A DNA stretch of 64,000 nucleotides from positions 434,001 to 498,000 of the forward strand of contig NZ_AP018248.1 in the NCBI RefSeq assembly GCF_002368295.1, read 5' to 3'. Position numbers and translations under genes: made by a program. Positions 8,393 to 17,762 of this stretch are shown one piece after another. This DNA comes from Tolypothrix tenuis PCC 7101. GTDB taxonomy: Bacteria; Cyanobacteriota; Cyanobacteriia; Cyanobacteriales; Nostocaceae. The notes below the pieces were generated by a model, which was not told the DNA's origin, did no database searches, and saw only the letters and a list, made by a program, of their open reading frames with translations. Positions within the stretch are counted from its first letter, which is position 1; every line of letters starts with the position of its first letter.

Positions 8393-10429
8393 TTATCTAC
8401 CAATAGTATTAATTCTGCATTGGTAAGCAGACAATGCTAGATTTATCGCTTGTTCTTGCAGAGTGTCATAAGATGCCTGGATACTAAATTCAATACTAAT
8501 TTTCAATTCGGCAGCTTTTGACTTTATGGATTCTTGAAGTCTGCTGTAGCTCCAATTGTGTATCTGGTGATTATACTCCTTCACATATAATTGTTGGGCA
8601 TTTACATCTCCGGGAAATTTGGTTTCCGCTTTCGCTTGAATTACACTGGTACGAATTTCCCTTGTGTCTTTTAATGTTGGTAATACAATGCAAATAGCCT
8701 GATATTCCTTAGCGACTTCTACTATTCTCTTGGCTAACAATTTATCAACGTATTCTCCTAGTTGTGATTCACCTATATTACAAGGAGAGTCTTTTTTCTG
8801 AGCTTTTTTTCTTTCTTTACGAAAATGCACTTGTTGCCGTCGTCTACGACTTAACAGGGAAAAAGCATCACCTAGTAACTGTTTGACTGTTTTACAGATT
8901 ATTTTTTCTTTAGTAATTATATCAACTACAGCAAGTGTTACTAATTCAACAGGATGGAAACTAACACCAACAATTATGTTAGACTGACCTCGATAAATTG
9001 GCTTACTGGGACGAGCAAATGAATTATTAAGCCGAGACAATGAAGATATATTTCTATTCAGGTTTTTTTGTTCATCGCTATCGATATTTTCATTAGCTTC
9101 TGCTTTAGTTACTTGTTTTTGTGTAGTATCAGTCTTTTCTTGTCTTACATCTTCAGTACCCTCTGCTGTCAATAAACGAGCATCATAGGTACAATGCAAA
9201 GCTAATTTATTAACTTTCCACGGCGCACCAGCGCCTTCACCTTGTTGCCACAACAACTGTACAGAACGTAGTGTAACCAAGCTACCTGAAAGTTTTGTTT
9301 CTCCTTTCTCACTTTCTTTAAGAGCTTTATAGTCTTCTAGAAAGCTCTTAAAAAAATGAAGTTGGCGTTTATTACAACAAATTTGAAAGTGAAATTTAGC
9401 CCAGCCATTGAAGTAAACACAAATTTTTTCTTGTTCATTTTTGTACCAAGTTAAATCGCTATACAAATAATCAATAGGATACGGTAAATGTGAGACTTTA
9501 GTTGATAAGCTAGCTATCCATTCTGCGAATTCTTCATTGTCTTGAGGTACTTGATTGATTAAATTATCAAATGCTTGATTATATCTTTCTCCTGTTATAT
9601 CTCTACCATTAGGTAATTTCTTATTATGTATTTGTTCTTCTAGACGTTTGATCTGAACTTGTTTTTCAGTGCGACGCTTTTTAAGGTTTTTGATATCTTC
9701 CTCTATATCACTAACTTGATTATGGTTTTTTATCAGGTAGGCGACGGCACACTGCGTTAGAATATCCTGAGTTATTTTATGGATTTTATATAAAATTTCA
9801 GTCAATGTTTGCGGGATGTTTTTATCTACGTTTTCTTTTAAATCAGAATTTTCACTTTGTTTGGAAGCGTTAATTTCATTACTACTATTTTGAACTTTTT
9901 TCCTCGCTGACTTTGTTTGATTTAGAACGGCATCATTATTAATAATCTTTTCTAGAAATTCTTTTGGCTGGCTTAGTATATCTTGTGCTTTACAACGGAT
10001 TGTCTGTAAATCACAATTGCTTTCTTCTACAAGTTCAACATCACTTTTGAGAATATTATTTAGAAAATATTCTTTACCTTCTTTCTGCTTTTTTATTTTT
10101 TGAGATAATGTAAGCCATGAGGTATAAACCTCTGTTACTAAAGAGTCTGCTGATGAGCCAAGACGACCTGACTGTTGTTGAATATCAGAATCGTTTGTTA
10201 GAGCTTTGCGTAATTTTGTGATTTCTTTTTTACTTATTGTTCCCTTCTCTTGATTGGCTTCAAATTCTGGTTGCTCACTTACACTCTTCAATAATTGAAC
10301 AATCAGAGGAGTATTTTTTTGGGTCATTTCTTCCCATACTTTACGCAGTACATCTTCACTAGCATGGAGATGGCATCGTATAGTTCTATGGATTGGACTT
10401 GTGGATTTCTTCTGGCGATCGCGGCTCAT
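8393..10429 (-). CDS. cas12k: Cas12k, catalytically inactive RNA-guided effector of the CAST
   Basis: Cas12k binds the tracrRNA/crRNA pair, recognises a GTN-type PAM and marks the DNA target for TniQ/TnsC/TnsB without cutting it. The 678 residues align by eye with ShCas12k throughout: NTPLIVQLL near 40, LTWYKNEQEKICVYFNG, CNKRQLHFFKSFLEDYK, LVTLRSVQLLWQQGEGAGAPW, NNSFARPSKPIYRGQSNI, and the RuvC-like tail (KQLLGDAFSLLSRRRRQQ, ESQLGEYVDKLLAKRIV, WSYSRLQESIKSKAA). Catalytic acidic residues of RuvC are absent: GVSF stands where active nucleases have GID, as expected for this inactive family. It starts at ATG 10429 after GGAGAGG. It is divergent from a small RHH regulator with operator-like repeats between them. 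Confidence 0.96.
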   Translation of the reverse strand: MSRDRQKKSTSPIHRTIRCHLHASEDVLRKVWEEMTQKNTPLIVQLLKSVSEQPEFEANQEKGTISKKEITKLRKALTNDSDIQQQSGRLGSSADSLVTEVYTSWLTLSQKIKKQKEGKEYFLNNILKSDVELVEESNCDLQTIRCKAQDILSQPKEFLEKIINNDAVLNQTKSARKKVQNSSNEINASKQSENSDLKENVDKNIPQTLTEILYKIHKITQDILTQCAVAYLIKNHNQVSDIEEDIKNLKKRRTEKQVQIKRLEEQIHNKKLPNGRDITGERYNQAFDNLINQVPQDNEEFAEWIASLSTKVSHLPYPIDYLYSDLTWYKNEQEKICVYFNGWAKFHFQICCNKRQLHFFKSFLEDYKALKESEKGETKLSGSLVTLRSVQLLWQQGEGAGAPWKVNKLALHCTYDARLLTAEGTEDVRQEKTDTTQKQVTKAEANENIDSDEQKNLNRNISSLSRLNNSFARPSKPIYRGQSNIIVGVSFHPVELVTLAVVDIITKEKIICKTVKQLLGDAFSLLSRRRRQQVHFRKERKKAQKKDSPCNIGESQLGEYVDKLLAKRIVEVAKEYQAICIVLPTLKDTREIRTSVIQAKAETKFPGDVNAQQLYVKEYNHQIHNWSYSRLQESIKSKAAELKISIEFSIQASYDTLQEQAINLALSAYQCRINTIGR

Positions 10430-10679
10430 AGTGTGAACCTCTCCATAAAATAAATAATTTCTTAGCTTGTGTAGTTAGAACTTGATTGCTTATTGGTCTT
10501 CGTCAGGTAACTATTGCTACTTGATGCGATCGCAATCTAAAAATTTCGGCGCTGTGGCAATATCTGCAAAATCTGCTGGCAACTTTGCAGATGAGGGAAG
10601 TTGCCCAAAATCCCTACAAGCTAAGTAGCAAATATTACTTAAGTGGCGCATAGCTTGGACTTTCGAGATATACAGATTT

Positions 10680-10758
10680 AACATTGCTGAACATTAATTT
10701 AATGTTCAGCAATGTTTTAAGTTTATCATTAAACATTGCCAAACATTGTTAAACATTA
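10680..10758. promoter_or_regulatory. Operator array: 18-bp palindrome plus 10-bp-spaced iterons
   Basis: AACATTGCTGAACATTAA (10680-10697) and its exact reverse complement (10699-10716) surround one base. Then AAACATTG at 10731 and 10741 and AAACATTA at 10751 repeat every 10 bases; AACATT also starts at 10680 and 10690. One-helical-turn spacing of short half-sites is typical for RHH repressors. The array lies between cas12k (minus) and the 54-residue RHH gene at 10820 (plus), so it probably controls one or both. Confidence 0.75.
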
Positions 10759-10819
10759 TTTAGCCTTGTAACAAGGTAGTGGGGTTATGATGAACTGGCG
10801 ATAAATGTTTTGAAGATTA

Positions 10820-10984
10820 ATGAGCCAGAGCGATCGCGTACAAACTTCGATATATTTCCCCAAAGATATCCACGATGCTTTGGTAAGATGGGCGCAGGAA
10901 GAAGACCGTCCCATCAGTAATCTTGTTGTGCGGATTGTGAGTAAGGCAGTTGAAGAGCGAGAGAAGCAAAATCCGCCGCAATAA
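10820..10984 (+). CDS. Arc/CopG-type ribbon-helix-helix regulator, 54 aa
   Basis: This small gene encodes 54 residues: MSQSDRVQTSIYFPKD, then a helix-turn-helix-like pair (IHDALVRWAQEEDRPISN, LVVRIVSKAVEEREKQ). One strand followed by two helices is the RHH fold of Arc/MetJ/CopG repressors, which bind DNA as dimers through the strand (VQTSIYF). It sits 390 bases from cas12k, divergently transcribed, beside an array of AACATT half-sites. Small MerR- or Arc-type regulators next to cas12k are known to repress V-K systems. This one probably represses cas12k and/or itself (inference). Confidence 0.78.
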   Translation: MSQSDRVQTSIYFPKDIHDALVRWAQEEDRPISNLVVRIVSKAVEEREKQNPPQ

Positions 10985-11181
10985 TATGTAGCTGTTATAT
11001 CTACGCCAATTTGAGCATTCCTGGTATAGGATATATCCTCAGCCACTACATGAGCTAAGTTCTTGTGCGTGGTATGTTATTGGTTCTTTGCGCGATGTAA
11101 AAACTTCAAGGCAAAGTGTCAGACGGGCTTGAGAACATCTGGCAAAGTTGATTGGGGAAAGTCTTTTAAAGGCTATACAAA

Positions 11182-13680
11182 ATGGCGATTAAGAAAAGTG
11201 AACTTTATAGTTCGTTATGGAAAAGCTGTGATGAACTGCGGGGTGGCATGGATGCCTCGCAGTATAAGGATTATGTACTGGTATTATTATTTGTTAAATA
11301 TGTATCTGATAAATATGCTGGTGTAACAGATGCGCTGATTGAAGTGCCTGAAGGTGGCGGCTTTCAGGATATTGTGGCGCTAAAAGGACAGAAAGATATC
11401 GGGGATGGTATCAACAAAATTATCACCAATTTAGCGGAAGCCAATGATTTGAAGGGCGTTATTGATGTCGCAGATTTCAATGATGCTGACAAGTTGGGCA
11501 AGGGTAAGGAAATGCAAGATAGGCTTTCCAACTTGGTGGCGATTTTTGAAACCCCTGCTTTGAATTTTAGTAAAAACCGTGCTGATGGCGATGATATTTT
11601 AGGCGATGCCTATGAGTACCTGATGCGGAACTTTGCGACGCAATCGGGTAAAAGTAAGGGACAATTTTATACTCCGGCGGAAGTCTCCCGTGTCATTTCT
11701 CAAGTTATTGGGGTTAATTCAGCCCGAAGCCAGAGTCAGACGATTTACGATCCGACTTGTGGTAGTGGTTCTCTGTTGTTAAAGTCGGCGGATGAAGCCG
11801 AACGGGGCTTAACTATCTATGGGCAGGAAATGGACAACGCTACCCGTGCCTTGGCTCGGATGAATATGATCCTGCACGGACACCCCACTGCTGAGATTTG
11901 GCAGGATAATACTTTATCAAGTCCTTATTTCAAAGATGCGGATGGTAGCCTGAAAACTTTTGATTTTGCTGTGGCTAATCCTCCGTTTTCCTCAAAAGCT
12001 TGGAGTAATGGACTTAATCCAGCCAAGGATGAGTTTCAACGGTTTGATGGCTTTGGTATCCCTCCGGCTAAAAATGGGGACTATGCTTTTTTGCTGCACA
12101 TGGTGCGTTCTCTAAAAAGTAATGGCAAAGGGGCGATTATTCTGCCGCATGGGGTGTTGTTTCGGGGAAATGCAGAAGCGGAAATTCGGAAAAATCTGAT
12201 TTGCAAGGGCATTATCAAGGGAATTATTGGGCTACCACCGAACCTGTTTTATGGGACGGGGATTCCCGCCTGCATTATTGTTTTAGACAAAGAAAATGCC
12301 GAGAATCGCCAAGGCATTTTTATGATTGATGCCAGCAAGGGGTTTGTTAAAGACGGCAATAAAAACCGCCTGCGGGAGCAGGACATTCATAAGATTGTTG
12401 ATGTCTTAAACAAACAGCTTGAGGTGGCGAAGTATTCGCGGATGGTGACAGTTGAGGAAATTGCGGGGAATGATTACAACCTGAATATTCCGCGTTATAT
12501 CGACTCTCAGGAAGAGGAAGATATTCAGGATATTGAGGCGCATCTGTTTGGAGGGATACCCAAGCGAGATATTGAAGCTTTGAAGGATTACTGGCAGGTT
12601 TACCCGACGCTGCAACAGGAGTTATTTGAGGCGGCGGATCGCCCAGGATACCTGATGCTGAAAATTCCAGGATCAGAAGTCAAAGCTTGTATTTTTGCTC
12701 ATCCTGAATTTATCAGCTATGGGAAAGACATCCAAGCGGTTTTTGAGACGTGGCAAGAAAAACACACGCCTTTGCTCAAAGCCATCAAACCAGGAGATAA
12801 GCCCAAGGCGATTATTCACGCGCTTTCGGAAGACTTGTTGCAAGGGTTTATAGGTAAAAGTCTGATTGATAAATACGATGTTTACCAGCACCTAATGACA
12901 TATTGGGTGGAAAGCATGAAGGATGATGTTTATATTTTGGTCGAGGATGGCTGGAAGGCAGAACTGAAAGCGGTGAAAAAAGGGAAAGTAACGGATTTTA
13001 TCTGCGAACTTATTCCCAAGGAATTGGTAATTAACCGCTATTTTCCAGATGAAAAAGCCAAAATTGAGCAGTTAGAACTAGCAAAGGAGACTATCACTCG
13101 CCAAAAAGAGGAAATAGAAGAAGAGTACTCAGGAGAAGAAGGTATTCTGGATTGCTTAAAGAATGACAAAGGCAAAATCACAAAGGGTAATCTGCAAGAC
13201 AGAGTAATGATCCTAAAAAATGAAATCAAAGAGAGCGTACTTTATTCAAAAGAGCTTAAAAAGTACGCACATGCTATTAAAAAAGATTTTGCTGCTGTTC
13301 ATTGGAGTAAAGGGATTAATGATGAAGCATTTCAAGAACTAGATGTGATCTATGACTATCTCATTCTTATAGATAAAGAATCCGATTGCGATAATGCTAT
13401 TAAAGAAGCACAAACAGCCTTGGATAAAAAAGTAATTAAAAAATACGGAGATATGACTGAGGATGAGATTAAAACACTGGTTGTAGATGACAAGTGGATG
13501 CCGACGCTGCGACAGGCGATCGCTTCAGAGATGGATCGGATCTCACAACGGTTGACGCTGCGAATTCAGGAGTTGGCGGAACGATATGATACACCTTTAC
13601 CACAGTTGACGAGTAAGGTTGAGGAGTTGACGAGTAAGGTTGAGGCGCATTTGCAGAGGATGGAGATGGTATGGAACTGA
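11182..13680 (+). CDS. hsdM: Type I restriction-modification methyltransferase subunit HsdM
   Basis: HsdM is the adenine-N6 methyltransferase subunit of a type I R-M enzyme, acting with HsdS. The 832 residues start with the N12 helical domain (YKDYVLVLLFVKYVSDKYAG). The SAM motif is DPTCGSGSLLL (190-200) and the catalytic motif is NPPF (266-269). After about 460 comes a long extension of some 370 residues, including a charged helical stretch at 610-740 (EEIEEEYSGEEG), so it is longer than classical HsdM. The end carries a short duplication (LTSKVEELTSKVEAHL). It overlaps hsdS by ten bases. All methylase motifs are present, so it is probably active. Confidence 0.93.
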   Translation: MAIKKSELYSSLWKSCDELRGGMDASQYKDYVLVLLFVKYVSDKYAGVTDALIEVPEGGGFQDIVALKGQKDIGDGINKIITNLAEANDLKGVIDVADFNDADKLGKGKEMQDRLSNLVAIFETPALNFSKNRADGDDILGDAYEYLMRNFATQSGKSKGQFYTPAEVSRVISQVIGVNSARSQSQTIYDPTCGSGSLLLKSADEAERGLTIYGQEMDNATRALARMNMILHGHPTAEIWQDNTLSSPYFKDADGSLKTFDFAVANPPFSSKAWSNGLNPAKDEFQRFDGFGIPPAKNGDYAFLLHMVRSLKSNGKGAIILPHGVLFRGNAEAEIRKNLICKGIIKGIIGLPPNLFYGTGIPACIIVLDKENAENRQGIFMIDASKGFVKDGNKNRLREQDIHKIVDVLNKQLEVAKYSRMVTVEEIAGNDYNLNIPRYIDSQEEEDIQDIEAHLFGGIPKRDIEALKDYWQVYPTLQQELFEAADRPGYLMLKIPGSEVKACIFAHPEFISYGKDIQAVFETWQEKHTPLLKAIKPGDKPKAIIHALSEDLLQGFIGKSLIDKYDVYQHLMTYWVESMKDDVYILVEDGWKAELKAVKKGKVTDFICELIPKELVINRYFPDEKAKIEQLELAKETITRQKEEIEEEYSGEEGILDCLKNDKGKITKGNLQDRVMILKNEIKESVLYSKELKKYAHAIKKDFAAVHWSKGINDEAFQELDVIYDYLILIDKESDCDNAIKEAQTALDKKVIKKYGDMTEDEIKTLVVDDKWMPTLRQAIASEMDRISQRLTLRIQELAERYDTPLPQLTSKVEELTSKVEAHLQRMEMVWN

Positions 13681-14894
13681 AGCCGGGTTACAAGCAGACG
13701 GAGGTGGGCGTAATTCCAGAGGATTGGGAAGTGCGAGCATTACTCAGTGCTGTTCGCATTGCTAAAGGGCAAGTTGATCCAAAAGTCGAGCCATTTAGAT
13801 CAATGACCTTAGTAGCACCAGACCACATTGAGAGCCGGACTGGTCGTCTTCTTGAACGAAGCAAAGCTTCAGATCAAGGTGCAATTAGCGGCAAATACTT
13901 ATTCATGCCTGGAGACATCGTTTACAGCAAAATTCGACCCTATCTTAGGAAGGCGATTTTGGCAGATTTCCGTGGGCTTTGTAGTGCTGATATGTATCCG
14001 CTTACACCTGCACCGGATGTATCACCAGCATTCATGTTTGCTGTATTGCTAAGTAACTCATTCTCCTGCTTTGCCGAGAATGTATCTGTGCGAAGTGGCA
14101 TACCGAAGATAAACAGGGATGAGCTTGCACAGTATATTCTTGCTCTCCCTCCTCTCCCTGAACAAAAAGAGATCGCCCAATCCCTCAGTGATGTTGATGC
14201 CTTGGTTACAGAGTGCGATCGCCTCATCACCAAAAAGCGGAACACCAAACAAGGCACCATGCAGCAACTCCTCACAGGCAAAAAACGACTCCCCGGTTTT
14301 AGCGGTGAGTGGGAGGTGAAGACTTTAGGGGAGATTGGAGACTGCATTATAGGACTGACTTATAAGCCAGAAAATGTTAAGGAAAACGGTTTATTAGTTT
14401 TAAGGTCTTCAAATATTGGAAACAACCAATTGAAGTTTGATGATAATGTCTACGTTGATGTTGCAGTTCCAGAGAAGCTCATTACGAAACAAGGAGATAT
14501 ATTAATTTGTGTTCGTAACGGTAGCAGACAGCTTATTGGAAAAAATGCAATTATTGATAAACATTCTGAAGGTTTTACCTTTGGAGCTTTCATGTGCGTT
14601 TATAGAACCAAATTTTATAAATATGTTTTTCATGCGTTCCAATCAAATGGTATAAAAAGACAAATTAACGAGAATATAGGCGCAACAATTAACCAGATAA
14701 CTAACAAGAATTTAAATTCTTTCCAAATATTGCTTCCTCCTTTAGAGGAACAACAAGCGATCGCCCAAATCCTCAGCGATATGGATGCAGAAATCACAGC
14801 CTTAGAACAAAAGCGCGATAAATACAAAGCCATAAAACAGGGCATGATGCAAGAACTTCTCACCGGAAAAACGAGACTAATTACCAGTTCTTGA
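13671..14894 (+). CDS. hsdS: Type I restriction-modification specificity subunit HsdS
   Basis: HsdS recognises the bipartite DNA site for the type I methylase. The 407 residues show the usual two-fold design: a target-recognition domain starting at YKQTEVGVIPEDWEV, a central conserved helix region (LPPLPEQKEIAQSLSDVDAL, TMQQLLTGKKRLPGF), a second recognition domain (GEWEVKTLGEIGDC), and the matching second helix (LPPLEEQQAIAQILSDMDAE, MMQELLTGKTRL). Its start lies inside the end of hsdM. No stop or frameshift is visible, so the M-S pair may methylate even though hsdR is ruined. Confidence 0.93.
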   Translation: MELKPGYKQTEVGVIPEDWEVRALLSAVRIAKGQVDPKVEPFRSMTLVAPDHIESRTGRLLERSKASDQGAISGKYLFMPGDIVYSKIRPYLRKAILADFRGLCSADMYPLTPAPDVSPAFMFAVLLSNSFSCFAENVSVRSGIPKINRDELAQYILALPPLPEQKEIAQSLSDVDALVTECDRLITKKRNTKQGTMQQLLTGKKRLPGFSGEWEVKTLGEIGDCIIGLTYKPENVKENGLLVLRSSNIGNNQLKFDDNVYVDVAVPEKLITKQGDILICVRNGSRQLIGKNAIIDKHSEGFTFGAFMCVYRTKFYKYVFHAFQSNGIKRQINENIGATINQITNKNLNSFQILLPPLEEQQAIAQILSDMDAEITALEQKRDKYKAIKQGMMQELLTGKTRLITSS

Positions 14895-14959
14895 TCAACG
14901 TTAGGGTTTTCAACCGCCAATCTCTAGAATAGAAGCAAGAACAAAAGTTAAACCTTACT

Positions 14960-15123
14960 ATGGAACACATTGCTACCAGCGAACTACCTGAAACCCTACA
15001 ACAAATATTCGCAGAAATACAACGCAGCAAAACACCCGTAACCGTCACCCATGATGGGGAACCCTTAGTCATTATATATCCCGCCACCCCTCAACCCCAG
15101 CGACCAGCATTTGGAGCAATGAA
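14960..15123 (+). pseudogene. Phd/YefM-type antitoxin, 5' fragment
   Basis: From ATG 14960 the frame reads MEHIATSELPETLQQIFAEI, then RSKTPVTVTHDGEPLVIIYP, the typical N-terminal DNA-binding domain of Phd/YefM antitoxins. At about 15115-15125 the similarity stops. The sequence then continues, in another frame, into the middle of hsdR. The toxin-binding C-terminus is lost and no toxin gene follows. The best explanation is a deletion that fused an antitoxin gene to hsdR. The open frame runs on to 15292 without meaning. Confidence 0.6.
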
Positions 15124-15171
15124 AACCTCGATAACCAAAAATCCATATTTATTAAATCCTTCTTCACCACT

Positions 15172-16488
15172 ATGCAGTTTGTCATGGCAGGTAACGACAC
15201 CGAAGGACTCCGCTACGCCACCATTGAAACCCCAGAGAAATACTTCCTCACCTGGAAAGAAGATACTAACACTGACATCGCCAACCCTTTAGATAAACAC
15301 CTGCTGCAACTCTGCACCAAAGAACGCTTTTTAGAGTTAATTCACGACTTTATTGTTTTTGACAGGGGTATTAAAAAAGTTTGCCGCCACAATCAGTATT
15401 TTGGGGTTAATGCTGCCCAATCTTACCTGCGTCGCCGAGAAGGGGGTATTATCTGGCACACTCAAGGCAGTGGCAAAAGCCTGACAATGGTTTGGCTAAC
15501 TAAATGGATTCGGGAAAACATCACTGATGCTCGTGTCTTGATAATTACCGACCGAGATGAACTAGACAAGCAAATTGAGAATGTCTTTAAGGGAGTCAAC
15601 GAAGCCATTTACCGCACCACAAGCGGGCAAGACCTGATTAACAAACTCAACAACACTACCCCCTGGTTACTCTGCTCCCTAATCCACAAATTTGGCAAGA
15701 AAGACAAACCAGACGACGCAGACTATAACAGCTATATTGAAGAACTTAAGCGCAGCTTGCCCAGCGATTTCAGCGCGAAAGGCGATACTTATGTATTTGT
15801 GGATGAATGTCACCGCACCCAATCAGGCACGCTACACGACGCGATGAAAGAAATCCTACCAAATGCTGTATTCATAGGCTTTACTGGCACACCCTTACAC
15901 CTGGATGACGAAGCAGTCCGTTTATTCGCCATCTCCAAATTAGCCTGGATTAAAAAGCATCAAGCTAACTTTGAAACACAAGAACGCCAGTCACCAAGAG
16001 AATTTGTATCTGGTGAAAGCCATTACTTCCAAGGTAAACGCTATTTACTAAATGTTATCTATTGTCAGGGAACTCCCAAAGTAGAAATTAGAAATAATAC
16101 ATATATTGACCTTTATGTGAGAGAAGGAAGTAATGAAGCGCAACGCCAACAAGTGATGATGTCCTGGTATCGACAGCAGTTAAAACAAGACATTCCCTCA
16201 TTAATCGCCAAATGGCAAAAGAACATGGGAGTTCAGGTTGAGGACTGGGGGGTAAAACTGATGAAAACTAAATGGGGAACCTGCAACATTCAAGCCAAAC
16301 GCATCTGGCTCAACCTGGAACTAGCCAAAAAAGACAAGTACTGCCTAGAATACGTTGTAGTTCACGAGATGGTACATTTGTTGGAACGTCATCATGGCGA
16401 TCGCTTCGTGGCTTTGATGAATAAATTTCTCCCCAATTGGAAATTTTATAAGGATGAATTGAACCGCTCACCCCTGGGAAGTTACTGA
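15172..16488 (+). CDS. Chimera of truncated HsdR and a YgjP-like zinc metallopeptidase
   Basis: Residues 1-242 match the middle of type I restriction subunit HsdR: AGNDTEGLRYATIETPEKYF, Walker A TQGSGKS (97-103), DECHRTQ (211-217) and FTGTPL. HsdR similarity also extends upstream of the ATG in the same frame to about 15125 (NQKSIF). At residue 243 it switches in frame to a YgjP/DUF45 metallopeptidase (DDEAVRLFAISKLAWIKKHQ), with zinc motif HEMVH at 398-402 and YgjP-like HHGDRF. The N-terminal nuclease domain, second helicase lobe and translocase of HsdR are gone, as is the YgjP N-terminus. Restriction cannot work. YgjP-like genes often follow hsdR, so one deletion explains the junction. Confidence 0.85.
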   Translation: MQFVMAGNDTEGLRYATIETPEKYFLTWKEDTNTDIANPLDKHLLQLCTKERFLELIHDFIVFDRGIKKVCRHNQYFGVNAAQSYLRRREGGIIWHTQGSGKSLTMVWLTKWIRENITDARVLIITDRDELDKQIENVFKGVNEAIYRTTSGQDLINKLNNTTPWLLCSLIHKFGKKDKPDDADYNSYIEELKRSLPSDFSAKGDTYVFVDECHRTQSGTLHDAMKEILPNAVFIGFTGTPLHLDDEAVRLFAISKLAWIKKHQANFETQERQSPREFVSGESHYFQGKRYLLNVIYCQGTPKVEIRNNTYIDLYVREGSNEAQRQQVMMSWYRQQLKQDIPSLIAKWQKNMGVQVEDWGVKLMKTKWGTCNIQAKRIWLNLELAKKDKYCLEYVVVHEMVHLLERHHGDRFVALMNKFLPNWKFYKDELNRSPLGSY

Positions 16489-16762
16489 GTTCGGCTTTTA
16501 GCCAGATTACATTGACAAGGTGCAGGCGATCGCTATTTTCTATGAAGTGTTATGAAACCAAAATAAATTTTCAGCGAAAACATCCTATTAGCTATCTTTG
16601 TTGACTAAGCCTCAGTAATTAGCTAATATTTGCTAACACCAGTAATTTAATAATTAACTGAAAATAATTATTTCATGGTAATATACTAAATTTGTTAAAA
16701 TAAAAGGTGATTTATTAGGCTATTATTAATCTTTAAAAAAGATGTAAAATGTTCAATAAATT

Positions 16763-17248
16763 ATGCAGGGTTCTATCATTGGCAGCTTTCGTAAATATTA
16801 CAGAGAAATTAGGGGTGTTATAGATTTATTTGAAAGTGCAGGAATTTTTATTCTTTCTCCCAAAAAATCACAAGTGATAAACCCAGATGAGGAATTTATA
16901 TTACTTGAAAGTGATGACTTAAACTACTCTCCTGTGGAAATACAACTCATAGCTTTTCATAGAATTTTAAGATCAAGTTTTGTGTATACATTTTGTCCTA
17001 ACGGTTATATTGGACGTACTACAGCATATGAAATAGGACGAGTTGTAGAACGTAAAATAAAATTATTTTTCAGTGAAGCTCCAAAAGATTTACCTATTTT
17101 TCTGCCGCAAAATTCTATTTGGAGTCCAAAAGATTTTAGTAAATATTTTTTAACTAATGGAAAATTACCTGAAACTTTAGAGGCTGGAAGTAAAGCACTT
17201 TCAGAAAAGTTACATAATGATTTATTCTTAGGAAAGTATCAAGATTAA
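16763..17248 (+). CDS. Nucleoside-deoxyribosyltransferase-like protein A, 161 aa
   Basis: First gene of an AT-rich three-gene module in the CAST cargo. The start GSIIGSFRKYYREIRGVIDL, then GIFILSPKKSQVINPDEEF, and later the C-terminal half SSFVYTFCPNGYIGRTTAYE-IGR fit the Rossmann-like nucleoside 2-deoxyribosyltransferase (NDT) fold: a strand-loop with GSF, then a glycine-rich loop and the conserved glutamate in AYEIG. Members cleave or exchange N-glycosidic bonds of nucleosides or nucleotides; related folds occur in phage-defence systems. Family membership is inferred from these motifs only. A second NDT-like gene follows after 28 bases. Confidence 0.5.
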   Translation: MQGSIIGSFRKYYREIRGVIDLFESAGIFILSPKKSQVINPDEEFILLESDDLNYSPVEIQLIAFHRILRSSFVYTFCPNGYIGRTTAYEIGRVVERKIKLFFSEAPKDLPIFLPQNSIWSPKDFSKYFLTNGKLPETLEAGSKALSEKLHNDLFLGKYQD

Positions 17249-17276
17249 AGTAGGTACATAATTTATAGGTGTTAGT

Positions 17277-17720
17277 ATGGAAAAAAAACATATTGTAATA
17301 TGCGGTAGCATGTCTAATTATGAGGAAATGTTAAAATACCAAAATATTTTAATAAAAAATAACATTCCTTGTCTAGTTCCTGAAAATGAGGGAGAACTAA
17401 TCAAACACCTTTCAAGAGATGAATTTAATGAGTTCAAAAGAAAAGTCTCAAAAAGGCATTTTGAAGAAATTATCAATAATAATGTTTTTGCAATTTTAGT
17501 AGTCAATCCTACCAAAAATTATATTCCTAATTATATAGGTGCTAATACCTTTGCAGAGATTGCTATAGCATTTTATAAACAAAGGCAAATATTCCTTCTC
17601 TATGATATATATGAGGGTTTCAAAGATGAATTGATTGCTTGGGATATAAAACCACTTCAAGGAAATATTAATTCATTGATAGAACAATACAATTCCTGTA
17701 TTTACTCTCAAACTAAATAA
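17277..17720 (+). CDS. Nucleoside-deoxyribosyltransferase-like protein B, 147 aa
   Basis: The protein begins KHIVICGSMSNYEEMLKYQN, with the ICGSM phosphate/nucleoside-binding strand of NDT-like enzymes. It ends with NYIGANTFAEIAIAFYKQRQ and LLYD, where the conserved glutamate of AEI is the usual catalytic residue, followed by DELIAWDIKPLQGN. This fits the nucleoside 2-deoxyribosyltransferase-like superfamily better than protein A does. The substrate is unknown. It is the second gene of the module, same strand, and followed after 42 bases by the 467-residue gene. Confidence 0.6.
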   Translation: MEKKHIVICGSMSNYEEMLKYQNILIKNNIPCLVPENEGELIKHLSRDEFNEFKRKVSKRHFEEIINNNVFAILVVNPTKNYIPNYIGANTFAEIAIAFYKQRQIFLLYDIYEGFKDELIAWDIKPLQGNINSLIEQYNSCIYSQTK

Positions 17721-17762
17721 CTCAGTTTATCAAAAAATCTGATTAGAAAATTAAACAAATGA

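Noticed and set aside
10756..11046. 96-aa minus-strand open frame
   Set aside because: It overlaps the plus-strand RHH gene and its operator; the cysteine-rich translation looks random.
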